A DNA stretch of 7,596 bases from Clostridia bacterium (GCA_017938055.1 JAGBCG010000057.1:1-7596); one strand, 5' to 3'. Counted from the stretch's first letter, positions 1 through 7,150 are shown. Notes: generated by a model from the letters alone, not told the origin. Translations and numbers: made by a program.

Positions 1-884
1 CAGCACGCAAAGGCAAGCACTTAATAGGTATGAAAGAGCTTGAAGAAGCTACTATAAAAACTATTGTAGGCCCTAAGAAGAAATCAAAGGTTATCTCTGA
101 ACGGGAAAAGAAAATTACCGCCTTTCACGAGGCTGGTCATGCAGTTATCACACAGCTTCTTGAAACTCAGGACAAGGTGCATCAAATTTCAATCATCCCC
201 TCAGGGCGAGCAGGCGGATACACACTTTCTCTTCCAACCGAAGACAAGATGTACATGTCAAAGGTTGAAATGGAAGAAGAAATTGTTTCTCTCCTTGGTG
301 GACGTGTTGCTGAGCAAATCGTTATCAGCGACATTACCACAGGTGCTTCCAACGACATTGAGCGTGCCACAAAAATGGCAAGGGGCATGGTTACAAAGTA
401 CGGTATGAGTTCTTCTCTTGGTCCTATTGTTTACGGCACAAGTCATGAGGAAGTGTTCCTCGGCAAAGACTTTGGCTCTACTCGTGACTTCTCTGAAAAG
501 ATTGCCGCAGACATTGACAATGAAGTTAAATCCATTATTGATAAGGCATACAAAAGGGCAGAAGAAATTCTTAATTCCCATCGTGACAAGTTAGACTTTA
601 CAGCAGAGTATCTTATTGAACATGAAGTCATGGATGAAGACCAGTTCGAGTATGTGATGACTACGGAAAATCCCACTTTCTCTGCTCTTGAAGCCATTGC
701 GGAAAGCAAGAACAAGCAGAGCGAACAAGAAAATGCACAGCAAAAGGAAAAAAAGGATTCTGAAAAGAAAGATGAAACAGCTTCTTTAAAGAGTGAATCA
801 AGTCCCGATGCTCAGAAGTTTACCGCTAAAAAGAAAGAAAACGAACAACAGGATTCCTCCGACAACGACAGCACAAGTAAGTAA
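1..884 (+). CDS. ftsH: ATP-dependent zinc metalloprotease FtsH (C-terminal part, 5' end outside window)
   Basis: FtsH is a membrane-anchored hexameric AAA+ protease that unfolds and degrades misfolded membrane proteins and selected soluble regulators. Only the last 293 residues are visible. The frame is open from position 3, and the first ATG (30) lies inside the typical LIGM-ELEEA segment, so it is not the real start. The transmembrane segments and AAA+ ATPase core are missing because of the window edge. The M41 protease domain is complete in its key residues: the HEAGH zinc site is at 126-140, and the third zinc ligand is the Asp of GASNDIERAT at 354-356. The usual LLGGRVAE and YGMS segments also match. 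The last 60 or so residues form a low-complexity tail rich in Lys, Glu, Gln and Ser, probably disordered. A 16-bp tandem repeat covers the stop codon, and a strong terminator lies 84 bases further on. Family assignment is near certain. Confidence 0.98.
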   Translation, partial: ARKGKHLIGMKELEEATIKTIVGPKKKSKVISEREKKITAFHEAGHAVITQLLETQDKVHQISIIPSGRAGGYTLSLPTEDKMYMSKVEMEEEIVSLLGGRVAEQIVISDITTGASNDIERATKMARGMVTKYGMSSSLGPIVYGTSHEEVFLGKDFGSTRDFSEKIAADIDNEVKSIIDKAYKRAEEILNSHRDKLDFTAEYLIEHEVMDEDQFEYVMTTENPTFSALEAIAESKNKQSEQENAQQKEKKDSEKKDETASLKSESSPDAQKFTAKKKENEQQDSSDNDSTSK

Positions 885-905
885 ATAAACAAGTAAGTAA
901 ATAAA
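874..905. repeat. Perfect 16-bp tandem duplication over the ftsH stop codon
   Basis: The unit CAAGTAAGTAAATAAA occurs twice back to back, at 874-889 and 890-905. The first copy contains the last codons of ftsH and its TAA stop at 882-884; the second copy lies just outside the gene. The repeat is exact. It probably arose by replication slippage and leaves the protein unchanged. Confidence 0.9.
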
Positions 906-909
906 ACAG

Positions 910-939
910 GGGTTGTAGCAAAATGATTTGTTACAACCC
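910..939. repeat. 13-bp inverted repeat (hairpin without a T-run)
   Basis: Arms 910-922 and 927-939 pair over 13 positions, including one G-U pair, around a four-base loop (ATGA). On the plus strand no T-run follows, so it is not a classical terminator for ftsH. On the minus strand it is followed by GTTTTATTT, so it could act as a weak back-up terminator for leftward transcription. It could also protect the 3' end of the ftsH mRNA. Its role is uncertain. Confidence 0.55.
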
Positions 940-968
940 AAACACACAAAATGCACAATCATTCGTAG

Positions 969-999
969 GGGACGATGACCACATCGTCCCGCTTTTTTT
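969..999 (+). terminator. Rho-independent terminator downstream of ftsH
   Basis: The arms GGGACGATG (969-977) and CATCGTCCC (982-990) form a perfect 9-bp stem with an ACCA loop. After GC, a run of seven T follows at 993-999. It is 84 bases after the ftsH stop on the same strand, which fits termination of that transcript. Confidence 0.88.
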
Positions 1000-1047
1000 G
1001 TACTATTAGCAAATTTTGATACAGTTCCTTTTGTATAACGAAATAGC

Positions 1048-1083
1048 AAAAACAGTCCGCAGACCATTTCTGATCTGCGGACT
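1048..1083 (-). terminator. Rho-independent terminator of the large minus-strand gene
   Basis: The arms 1054-1063 (AGTCCGCAGA) and 1074-1083 (TCTGCGGACT) form a perfect 10-bp stem with a 10-base loop. Read on the minus strand, the stem is followed by one G and then five T (complement of 1048-1052). It starts 41 bases after the stop codon of the large gene. The plus-strand side is T-rich but interrupted, so some bidirectional action is possible. Confidence 0.85.
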
Positions 1084-1124
1084 TTATTATTTCTATTATT
1101 TTGCCTACAGCTTACTGTTAAGCT

Positions 1125-4100
1125 TTATAAGAGATCGCCGTAATCGAAGCCAAGGTCTTTTCCGTTTTCAGCCTTGTCAATGATATCGTCTACAATCGCC
1201 TTTGATGCTTCATCAAGGGATGTATCGCCTTCAAGCTGCTTTGCAACCTGATATGCTGATGCTGTCATAGGCTCACCGTATACAACGTATTCTTCTCCGT
1301 CAACAACGAGCTTTGTAAATGTTCTGGAAACCAGTCTTACACCGTAGCTGTCTTCGGGTATTCCATGGAGTACACCTGTAAAGAATGTTGTTGTAGCGTT
1401 GCTATAGTAAACAATATCTGTGTCGCCACTGATATAAGCAGAGCCTGTTGCAATCTTTTCAAAGTCAAGTGTAAGTGCTGCCTTTGCTCTTAAAAGGTCT
1501 CTTTCAAGTGCTATTACAAAACCATATTCTGTAACACTCGCATTAGATTTTGCTGTATTGAGAATACCTGCCATAAATCTTACGCCTACAGGATCTTTTA
1601 CTCTGAGTGATACTTCATTTACATTATCAATACCATCTTCAAAGAATTCAAGTTCCTCACAGCCTGCTTGTGATACTAAATAGTAATTTGTCTTAACAGT
1701 TGTTACTGCAGCTTTATCTGTCTTTTCTACAAGCTGAACAACCTTTGTTTTACCATCGTTAATGATAAAGCCATAAACATCGCCATCAAACTCGTAGTGA
1801 ACTCCATCAATAACGATAAATCTTACATTTTCTGCATCTGTCTTTTCAGGCAAAGTAAGTGATACATAGCCGGCAAGTTCTTCCTCTCCTGTATAGGTGA
1901 GATTACCATTTGTAACAACTGTTCCGTTGCCGACAATTTCATCAATTACGAAATTACCATTTTCAAGAGTGATTGTTACATCATCAGAGACTATGAGTGA
2001 ATCAATAGTATATGTATAACCATTACCATTTACTGTGTAATCGCCTATTACATTTACCTTGTCAACCTGTGCATCCTTATCAAGAGATACTCTTTCAAAT
2101 TCTATCCAGTCAACATTTGCCTTACACTCTTTTGCACTTGGCTTTAATGCAAAGCCTGTAATCGTACCTTCAACATCCGAAATGTCAAAGCTGTAGTTAT
2201 ACTGTACACCTGTTTGTTCAATATCCTTTGAATAGGTATGCTTCTTATCAGCTGTTGTGATTTCAAGAACAAGTGAAAGATCTGTTTCTTCAGTATTTAA
2301 AAGCTCCATTCTTACATTTAACTTATCATAATTATCAGAATTGAGAAGTAATGTATTATCTGAAATAATAATACCGTCGCCATAGGAGAGAACGCTACCG
2401 ATACCGCCTTCGATTGCTACGTTGAAGCCACCAAAGGTAATGCCCTCGTTGTTGCCGTCCTCATCGAAATGCCATCCCTCAGCAAGTGCCCATACCGCAT
2501 ATACTGTTGTATCTTCTGTAACATTTACTGTGGCAGTTATTTCGCCGTTTTCAGTAAGTGACCAACCAAGGAATTTATAGCCGTTTCTTGAAGGCTGGAG
2601 TGTGGAAAGTGTATACTCACCGAGTGCATAATCATCTTTTTCAGGAAGTGATTCAACGGCATCTGTTGTTCCTGCAGCATATTCAAGAGTATATACATCA
2701 GGCTGACCTGAAATTGTGATAGTCTTTTCAGCTACTAATGTGCTGTCATATGCACATGTTGCTGTTACTGTCACTACACCATCAATTCTTGCAGTGACAA
2801 CACCGTTTTCATCTATTTTTGCAATTTTTTCATCATCTATGCTCCAGATAACCTCTGTAGAAGAATCTTCTGGATCAACTATCACATCAAGATCGAGTGT
2901 TCCCCCTGCCTCTGTGATAGCATCGCCGCCTGAAATTTCGATGGTATCAGGAACATATACATACTCAGCATCAAGGAATGCAGGAATTACTGCTTCAAAC
3001 TGCTCATATGCACGCTTAGCAATTTCATCCATACCCAAATCACCGGGATGTGATCTGAAGTCTGATTGTGCTCTGCCGTCTGCAAGCCAATCATCGTACT
3101 CGCAATACTGCTCCCATGCAAGATAAGGATTGTACTTCCATCCTGAGCTTCCTCTGTCGTATATCTTTCCGTTCTTTTCAACATATCTTCTAGCCGGATC
3201 TACAACGTCGTAGCTTGGAACATAGGACAAATCTGCTACATAGAAGCCATATTTTGCAGCATATGTTTTAATTGTTTCAATTCTTGTGCCCGTCATGAAA
3301 GGAGTAATTACAACAACTACCGAATTTATAGGACGTGCTTCATTAATCATTCCGTAAACCACATCATAGAAAGTGGTTTCAATAACCCCTTTTCCTTTAA
3401 AGTTTTCGGAGAGCTGGACTGTAATTAAGTTAGGCTTCTTTTTTATGATCTCTTCTCTAAGTGCGATAAATCCTACGTTGTTCTCAAGAGTTTCTCTTGC
3501 TTGTTCTGCGGTTGTTATAGTGTCTTTTACAGTACAGCTTTCAACAGCATAACCGGACGTTCTTGTAGCTGAGATTGTACAATTAAAGCCTTGTGTGAGA
3601 TAGTACTGAATTCTGTGATAGTAATCAAGCTCATCTTTTGACGCTGCCATACCGATTTCTGTTTTTTCAGGACCTGCCCAAACCTGATACTGCGTTGTAC
3701 CACCATGAGTAAGGAATGAGTTACCTACCGCAAAGTAATTAAACTCGTAAGCGGCAAGCTTCTTTCTCTGTCCGGAAATGGAAATTGTTACAGAGCCTGA
3801 GAAAGCTGAATCTTCCTTTGATGTTGCTGTTACTGTTACTTCACCATTTGTTGATGCTGTTAAAGTTACAGTACCATCATCATTTTCAGTAATCTTTGCA
3901 TTTCCGTTATTAAGGCTCCATGTTACATCATGTGTGGAAATAGGCTTATTTGCAAAAACTGTAGGAGTAATTGTAATTGAACCGGCGTCAGTTGTGATAG
4001 CATCAGCACTTGGTGTAAGTGTAACTGCTATATTCAGCTCAACTTCTTTTTCTTCTTCCTCTGCAAATGGGTCATAGTTTGCAATGCAAATTTCATCGAA

Positions 4101-6857
4101 TTCTACCCATGTCTGCTCGGAATATGTATAGTCCTTATCAACATAGTAGCCGGTTGCATCTTGTTTTACGTTTGTAAGAACTGTCTTACCGGCGTATTGG
4201 AACATCATGCTCTTAAAGGTAGTGTTGAGAGATTCTAAGTATCCGTGTTCGGGAAGACATACTACCTTTGTTGTCCATTCTTCACTTTCAGGGAAACTAA
4301 TTGCTAAACTTTCCCAACCTTCTGTTGAACCGCCCTGATCTTCGTCCTTAAGGTGAACATATGCCTTCTCTGAGCCGTTGGAACGGTACTTAAACCACAT
4401 ATAAGGATAATCTTTAAGAGCTACATCAGGATATGTCTTTGGCATAAGTGAGCCATGAGAACCATTTACAGTACTAAGTCTTATAACCTCTGTTCCATCT
4501 GCAAGCTTGCCATCCGAAACCTGTACTGCTTTAACAGCACCATCAATCTCGGCATATGCCATAGTTGCCTTCATTGTTTCACCGTTGAACACGGCAAGCT
4601 TCTGGCCCTGGAGTGCATTAAAGCTTGTATTTGTGAAGTCCCATGTATAGATAATGGTATCTTCGATAATTTCCTCGGGCATTTCGCTCGTTGTGTACAT
4701 GTAAATTAAATCTACGCTTTCCTTATCGGATATCTGCAAAACATAATAGTTTATTGTTTCTGCATCCTCGGGAATATTTGTGAATTCAAAAGCGTATATT
4801 TTTTCTTCGCTTCCTGCCGAAACGCCATTTGAGATATCTGTGTTTGCCTCATCAGTTTCGGAAGAATCATAGTGATAGTACACTTTCATACTGCTTGTTG
4901 TATCCTTTGTCTTAACAACAAGGTATTTCTGATCAGCATTGACTGTTCCGTAAACGTTCAAACCGCCTACGCTGTCTTCTGTAGCATTTCTGGTAAGAGT
5001 AAGTACGTCTTCTCCAAGAGTAGCAGTTGTATCACCATAAACAGCCATTTCCTCACTGTCTATTTCTGTCTTACCAAGGAAATTGTGGTAATGACCGAAC
5101 TTAGAGGAATCCACATCAACGTAAATCTTTTTTGATACGCTGTAAGATGGGTCTTCGTCACTTGTTACTGTTACTGTAACAAAGCCTGTTGCAATGTTTG
5201 CTCTGAGAAGTATTGTTCCGTCGTCATAAATCTTTTCAGATACAACGTCATCAGGGTCGGAGATTGTAAGCTCATAGCCCTCGTCATATACTGCCTCAAG
5301 AAGTGTCTTGAATTTAACTGAAATTTCAGCCTCATCTCCGGGGAAAGACAGATATGATGAGTCAGAAGCAATCTCAAAGCTGAAGCCTGAGTCAAACGTG
5401 CTGTAAAGCGTGATTTTTTCAACTGTAGCTCCGCCGGCAAACTGCATCATAAGGCCTTCGCCTTCTGCCCAGTAATCGAGTTTTGTCAGGTCTACATAGT
5501 AATCTCTTGCCTGTGTGGTTGTGGCTTCGATTTCTATTGTTCCCATATCATTTTCGCCTGCTACATAGTAGAACTCATAAATATCTCCCACCTGTGTATC
5601 ATTAAGACGAACAACCATTGCGGTATATGCCGCAGGATTGATTTCATCATATGAAGCATCGGTCACAACGTCATCAACATTTATTTCATATGGGAATACA
5701 ACGTTTACTGTATAATCAACTACAATTTCACCAAATGTGAAGGTAGCTGTTGTTCTACCATCCTTAACGGCAGTCAGTGTTGCACTACCGTCACTGTTTT
5801 TAACGATTGTAGCTATTTCTTCATCTTTGATAGTCCATTGTCCTCTTGAGGGAGTAATCACATCCTTAAGAGTATCAATAACCTCAGGGATGAGCAATGC
5901 GGTAGCACCTTTCTCGTCGAGCACACCCTCCTGATGTACTGAAAAGGGTTCAAGCATTTCTGTTGCATAGAAAACTAAATTCTTGTTTTCCAGATTTACA
6001 GTATCTACCTTTTCTCCACCCTTTGTAAGTGACCAGCCGGTTACATAGTAGCCGCCATAAAGACCTGCTTGGGGCTTATATGTTGTGATGATTTTTCCTT
6101 GATCATCAAATACTTCATACTTTGTAGAAAGAAGCTTGTTTCCGTCTTTTGAGTAGAATTTAAACTCATACGCGGGAACTACATACATGTTATCAAGATA
6201 GATATTTGTTTCAATTTGGTTTGTTTCTCTCACCTCTGCTTCAAGTACAAAAGCGTTAGGACTCTGAAACTTTCCGCCTTGTGTGTAATCAATCAACTCA
6301 TCAAATTTTTCCCAACCAAGATTTGCACGGGAAACTGCATTCTTTACAATTTCTCCTCCGTTCATAATCCAAAAATTGTTGCTGGGAGTATAATTATCTT
6401 CAGTAATTCCATTTACCACCTTGCTGTGATCAAATGAAACATGCACAGAGTTATGTCCCACAAGTTGACTGAGTGTATTTCCAATACTAAAAGTCATTAT
6501 AGGATAACTTCCAACATTTGCAGGAACATTCCATTTCATCGTCTTGCCCTTTTCGTTCAACGGGTCATTATCAACTGTGAAGGTGACATTTTTAGATGCT
6601 AAATCCAGAGAAAAAAGTGCATTTAACGCATCATCTGTCGTAGTTTCACCCGTTAAAGGTTCGGTTGTACCGGTAAGCATATTTATACCGGGCTTGATTA
6701 TTTTTTCAGCTTCAAGTTCACCGACTGAACCAGTGTCTTCCGCTGTAAATTCCTGTGCTGTTTCAACCGTAGAAACTGACACAGGTGCTGCCATAACTGT
6801 TGTGGAAAAGACCATCAGAACAGCTAAAAGCACGCTGAGAATTCGCTTCATAAACAT
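1125..6857 (-). CDS. Very large secreted multidomain protein with SGNH/GDSL-type hydrolase domain, Ig-like (Big) and InlB-like modules
   Basis: This encodes about 1,910 residues. The ATG at 6857 (MFMKRIL...) is chosen because AAAAGGAG lies five bases upstream; the ATG at 6851 is a close alternative. A Sec signal peptide covers residues 1-23 (Lys-Arg, hydrophobic core, VMA then AP). Approximate order after it: beta-sandwich region 55-228; InlB/Flg_new-like 230-303; Ig-like 304-391; beta-sandwich 392-491; Ig-like 492-583; two beta-sandwich segments 589-725 and 737-932; Ig-like 939-1029; SGNH hydrolase-like 1035-1296; Ig-like 1301-1385; InlB-like 1389-1456; beta-sandwich about 1461-1580; C-terminal domain 1747-1910. 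I see no LPXTG, S-layer homology or dockerin motif, so how it is held at the surface is unknown. It has its own terminator and a 350-base upstream gap, suggesting a single-gene transcript. The role is inferred: an extracellular esterase-like or polymer-binding protein. The hydrolase assignment is moderately sure, the substrate unknown. Confidence 0.93.
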   Translation of the reverse strand: MFMKRILSVLLAVLMVFSTTVMAAPVSVSTVETAQEFTAEDTGSVGELEAEKIIKPGINMLTGTTEPLTGETTTDDALNALFSLDLASKNVTFTVDNDPLNEKGKTMKWNVPANVGSYPIMTFSIGNTLSQLVGHNSVHVSFDHSKVVNGITEDNYTPSNNFWIMNGGEIVKNAVSRANLGWEKFDELIDYTQGGKFQSPNAFVLEAEVRETNQIETNIYLDNMYVVPAYEFKFYSKDGNKLLSTKYEVFDDQGKIITTYKPQAGLYGGYYVTGWSLTKGGEKVDTVNLENKNLVFYATEMLEPFSVHQEGVLDEKGATALLIPEVIDTLKDVITPSRGQWTIKDEEIATIVKNSDGSATLTAVKDGRTTATFTFGEIVVDYTVNVVFPYEINVDDVVTDASYDEINPAAYTAMVVRLNDTQVGDIYEFYYVAGENDMGTIEIEATTTQARDYYVDLTKLDYWAEGEGLMMQFAGGATVEKITLYSTFDSGFSFEIASDSSYLSFPGDEAEISVKFKTLLEAVYDEGYELTISDPDDVVSEKIYDDGTILLRANIATGFVTVTVTSDEDPSYSVSKKIYVDVDSSKFGHYHNFLGKTEIDSEEMAVYGDTTATLGEDVLTLTRNATEDSVGGLNVYGTVNADQKYLVVKTKDTTSSMKVYYHYDSSETDEANTDISNGVSAGSEEKIYAFEFTNIPEDAETINYYVLQISDKESVDLIYMYTTSEMPEEIIEDTIIYTWDFTNTSFNALQGQKLAVFNGETMKATMAYAEIDGAVKAVQVSDGKLADGTEVIRLSTVNGSHGSLMPKTYPDVALKDYPYMWFKYRSNGSEKAYVHLKDEDQGGSTEGWESLAISFPESEEWTTKVVCLPEHGYLESLNTTFKSMMFQYAGKTVLTNVKQDATGYYVDKDYTYSEQTWVEFDEICIANYDPFAEEEEKEVELNIAVTLTPSADAITTDAGSITITPTVFANKPISTHDVTWSLNNGNAKITENDDGTVTLTASTNGEVTVTATSKEDSAFSGSVTISISGQRKKLAAYEFNYFAVGNSFLTHGGTTQYQVWAGPEKTEIGMAASKDELDYYHRIQYYLTQGFNCTISATRTSGYAVESCTVKDTITTAEQARETLENNVGFIALREEIIKKKPNLITVQLSENFKGKGVIETTFYDVVYGMINEARPINSVVVVITPFMTGTRIETIKTYAAKYGFYVADLSYVPSYDVVDPARRYVEKNGKIYDRGSSGWKYNPYLAWEQYCEYDDWLADGRAQSDFRSHPGDLGMDEIAKRAYEQFEAVIPAFLDAEYVYVPDTIEISGGDAITEAGGTLDLDVIVDPEDSSTEVIWSIDDEKIAKIDENGVVTARIDGVVTVTATCAYDSTLVAEKTITISGQPDVYTLEYAAGTTDAVESLPEKDDYALGEYTLSTLQPSRNGYKFLGWSLTENGEITATVNVTEDTTVYAVWALAEGWHFDEDGNNEGITFGGFNVAIEGGIGSVLSYGDGIIISDNTLLLNSDNYDKLNVRMELLNTEETDLSLVLEITTADKKHTYSKDIEQTGVQYNYSFDISDVEGTITGFALKPSAKECKANVDWIEFERVSLDKDAQVDKVNVIGDYTVNGNGYTYTIDSLIVSDDVTITLENGNFVIDEIVGNGTVVTNGNLTYTGEEELAGYVSLTLPEKTDAENVRFIVIDGVHYEFDGDVYGFIINDGKTKVVQLVEKTDKAAVTTVKTNYYLVSQAGCEELEFFEDGIDNVNEVSLRVKDPVGVRFMAGILNTAKSNASVTEYGFVIALERDLLRAKAALTLDFEKIATGSAYISGDTDIVYYSNATTTFFTGVLHGIPEDSYGVRLVSRTFTKLVVDGEEYVVYGEPMTASAYQVAKQLEGDTSLDEASKAIVDDIIDKAENGKDLGFDYGDLL
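1128..1619 (-). other. C-terminal domain of the large protein (uncharacterised)
   Basis: Residues about 1747-1910 form a unit of roughly 164 residues beginning NEVSLRVKDPVGVRFMAGI and containing VTEYGFVIAL, a TFFTGVLHGIP stretch and EEYVVYGEPM. It ends with an acidic helix-like segment rich in Asp, Glu and Lys. From memory, similar C-terminal segments (G-[IV]-R-F ... EYGF ... YGEP) occur in other large clostridial secreted proteins, which would suggest a shared surface or sorting role. That comparison was not checked here, and no function is known to me. Confidence 0.5.
2490..2693 (-). other. InlB/Flg_new-like module 2 of the large protein
   Basis: Residues about 1389-1456 show the typical pattern of this small beta-grasp repeat: YTLEYAAGTT at the start, then RNGYKFLGWSLTENG, then VTEDTTVYAVW. 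This fold is common in Gram-positive surface proteins, where it acts as a spacer or a binding module. It follows directly after the Ig-like module behind the hydrolase domain. Confidence 0.75.
2703..2957 (-). other. Ig-like (Big_2-type) module following the hydrolase domain
   Basis: Residues about 1301-1385 carry the Big_2 signature: a V-I-W-S-I strand, IAKIDENGVVTA, then GVVTVTATC, ending TITISGQ. These folds are usually rigid spacers or adhesion modules. The closing strands resemble those of the module on the other side of the hydrolase domain in both protein and DNA. Confidence 0.8.
2970..3755 (-). other. SGNH/GDSL-type hydrolase domain inside the large protein
   Basis: Residues about 1035-1296 contain, in order, the blocks of an SGNH hydrolase. 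Block I is VGNSF with the candidate nucleophile Ser1047 (codon 3717-3719). A block II candidate is Gly1102 in TSGY. Block III is VQLSENF with Asn1152 (codon 3402-3404). Block V is SHPGDLGM with His1270 (codon 3048-3050). The stretch IGMAAS...DYYHRI after block I recalls a GNSIT-type SGNH subfamily found in bacterial polysaccharide-related proteins. The usual DxxH is not exact: the nearest Asp (1266) is four residues before the His. Members of this superfamily are mostly esterases or deacetylases. Activity on an acylated glycan is inference. Confidence 0.72.
3771..4043 (-). other. Ig-like (Big_2-type) module preceding the hydrolase domain
   Basis: Residues about 939-1029 read as an Ig-like module: ITITPTVF, then HDVTWSLNNGNAKITENDDGTVTLTAS, GEVTVTATS and a closing TISISGQ. 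An acidic linker (AEEEEKE) comes just before it. Together with the module at 2703-2957 it brackets the hydrolase domain. Confidence 0.8.
5109..5384 (-). other. Ig-like module of the large protein (residues about 492-583)
   Basis: The segment has an EAEISVKFKT strand, a DGTILLRANIATGFVTVTVTS stretch and a closing VSKKIYVDVD strand, as in bacterial Ig-like folds. It matches the Big_2 signature less well than the two modules around the hydrolase, so the assignment is moderate. Confidence 0.55.
5685..5948 (-). other. Ig-like module of the large protein (residues about 304-391)
   Basis: The pattern RGQWTIKDEEIATIV, then NSDGSATLTAVKDG and TTATFTF, ending VDYTVNVVFPY, fits a Big_2-like fold, where a W-x-I strand is followed by an I-A-x-I strand and a GxATLTA strand. 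It follows directly on the first InlB-like module. Confidence 0.65.
5949..6170 (-). other. InlB/Flg_new-like module 1 of the large protein
   Basis: Residues about 230-303 begin YEFKFYSKDGNKLLSTKY and continue with GGYYVTGWSLTKGGEKVD and NLVFYATE. The GWSLT centre and the closing aromatic strand match the second InlB-like module (2490-2693). The module is less regular than that one, so confidence is lower. Confidence 0.6.
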
Positions 6858-6862
6858 AGCAT

Positions 6863-6870
6863 CTCCTTTT
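6863..6870 (-). promoter_or_regulatory. Ribosome binding site of the large gene
   Basis: On the minus strand AAAAGGAG (complement of 6863-6870) lies five bases before the ATG at 6857 and eleven before the ATG at 6851. The spacing favours 6857 as the start. It also rules against the ATG at 6899, which would place this site inside the coding region. Confidence 0.9.
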
Positions 6871-6880
6871 GATAAATATA

Positions 6881-6930
6881 TGTATAACAATATACACACG
6901 TATTTTACAATACATTTATCAACTCTGCAA
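6881..6930 (-). promoter_or_regulatory. Candidate promoter region of the large gene (weak matches)
   Basis: On the minus strand TTGCAG (6925-6930) and TAAAAT (6902-6907) are separated by 17 bases, as for a housekeeping sigma factor, but the -35 match is poor. A second option is TTGTAA (6905-6910) with TATACA (6881-6886), 18 bases apart. The latter overlaps a small inverted repeat (TGTATA at 6881-6886, TATACA at 6891-6896) that could be an operator. The start of transcription cannot be fixed from sequence alone. Confidence 0.3.
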
Positions 6931-7008
6931 CAACTAATATATAAACAAAAAGCAAATCATGTTAATTTTTTATTTTCATTTGAGAAACAATTTTCTTTTT
7001 TTTATTAC

Positions 7009-7123
7009 TTTTGTACAAATTTTAGTTGATTTCATTTGCATATACAGCGTTTTTCTATTGCATTTTGCACAAATTGTGCATTTTGCAAAAAAAGTGCCGC
7101 GTTAATTGTTACTTTTGCACAAA
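7009..7123. promoter_or_regulatory. Cluster of TTTTGCACAAA-type repeats, possible operator region
   Basis: The motif TTTTGCACAAA occurs at 7063-7073 and 7113-7123, with a one-mismatch copy TTTTGTACAAA at 7009-7019 and a related TTTTGCAAAAA at 7081-7091. The copy at 7063 is part of a perfect 7-bp inverted repeat (TGCACAA, one base, TTGTGCA; 7066-7080). TGCATTTTGCA is repeated 18 bases apart at 7059 and 7077. The cluster lies about 150-265 bases upstream of the large gene, in otherwise T/A-rich DNA. The form suggests a dimeric regulator with several binding sites; the regulator is unknown. Confidence 0.45.
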
Positions 7124-7150
7124 ATCAGATATACAAACACTTTACAAAGC

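Noticed and set aside
30..32. ATG at 30 as the ftsH start
   Set aside because: The frame is open to the window edge, and the residues before the Met (ARKGKHLIG) match the inside of FtsH, so the gene begins outside the window.
6858..6899. Upstream ATG at 6899 as start of the large gene (MCILLYIYLSKGDA...)
   Set aside because: It would put the strong AAAAGGAG site inside the coding region and place extra residues before a textbook signal peptide; no ribosome binding site is seen before it.
6544..7029. Plus-strand open frame of 161 residues antisense to the start of the large gene
   Set aside because: It is a shadow of the signal peptide region and leader; its Ser/Val-rich sequence reflects the opposite strand.
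6858..7150. Riboswitch in the leader of the large gene
   Set aside because: The sequence is AT-rich with only small inverted repeats; no conserved aptamer-like arrangement or leader terminator is seen near the start.
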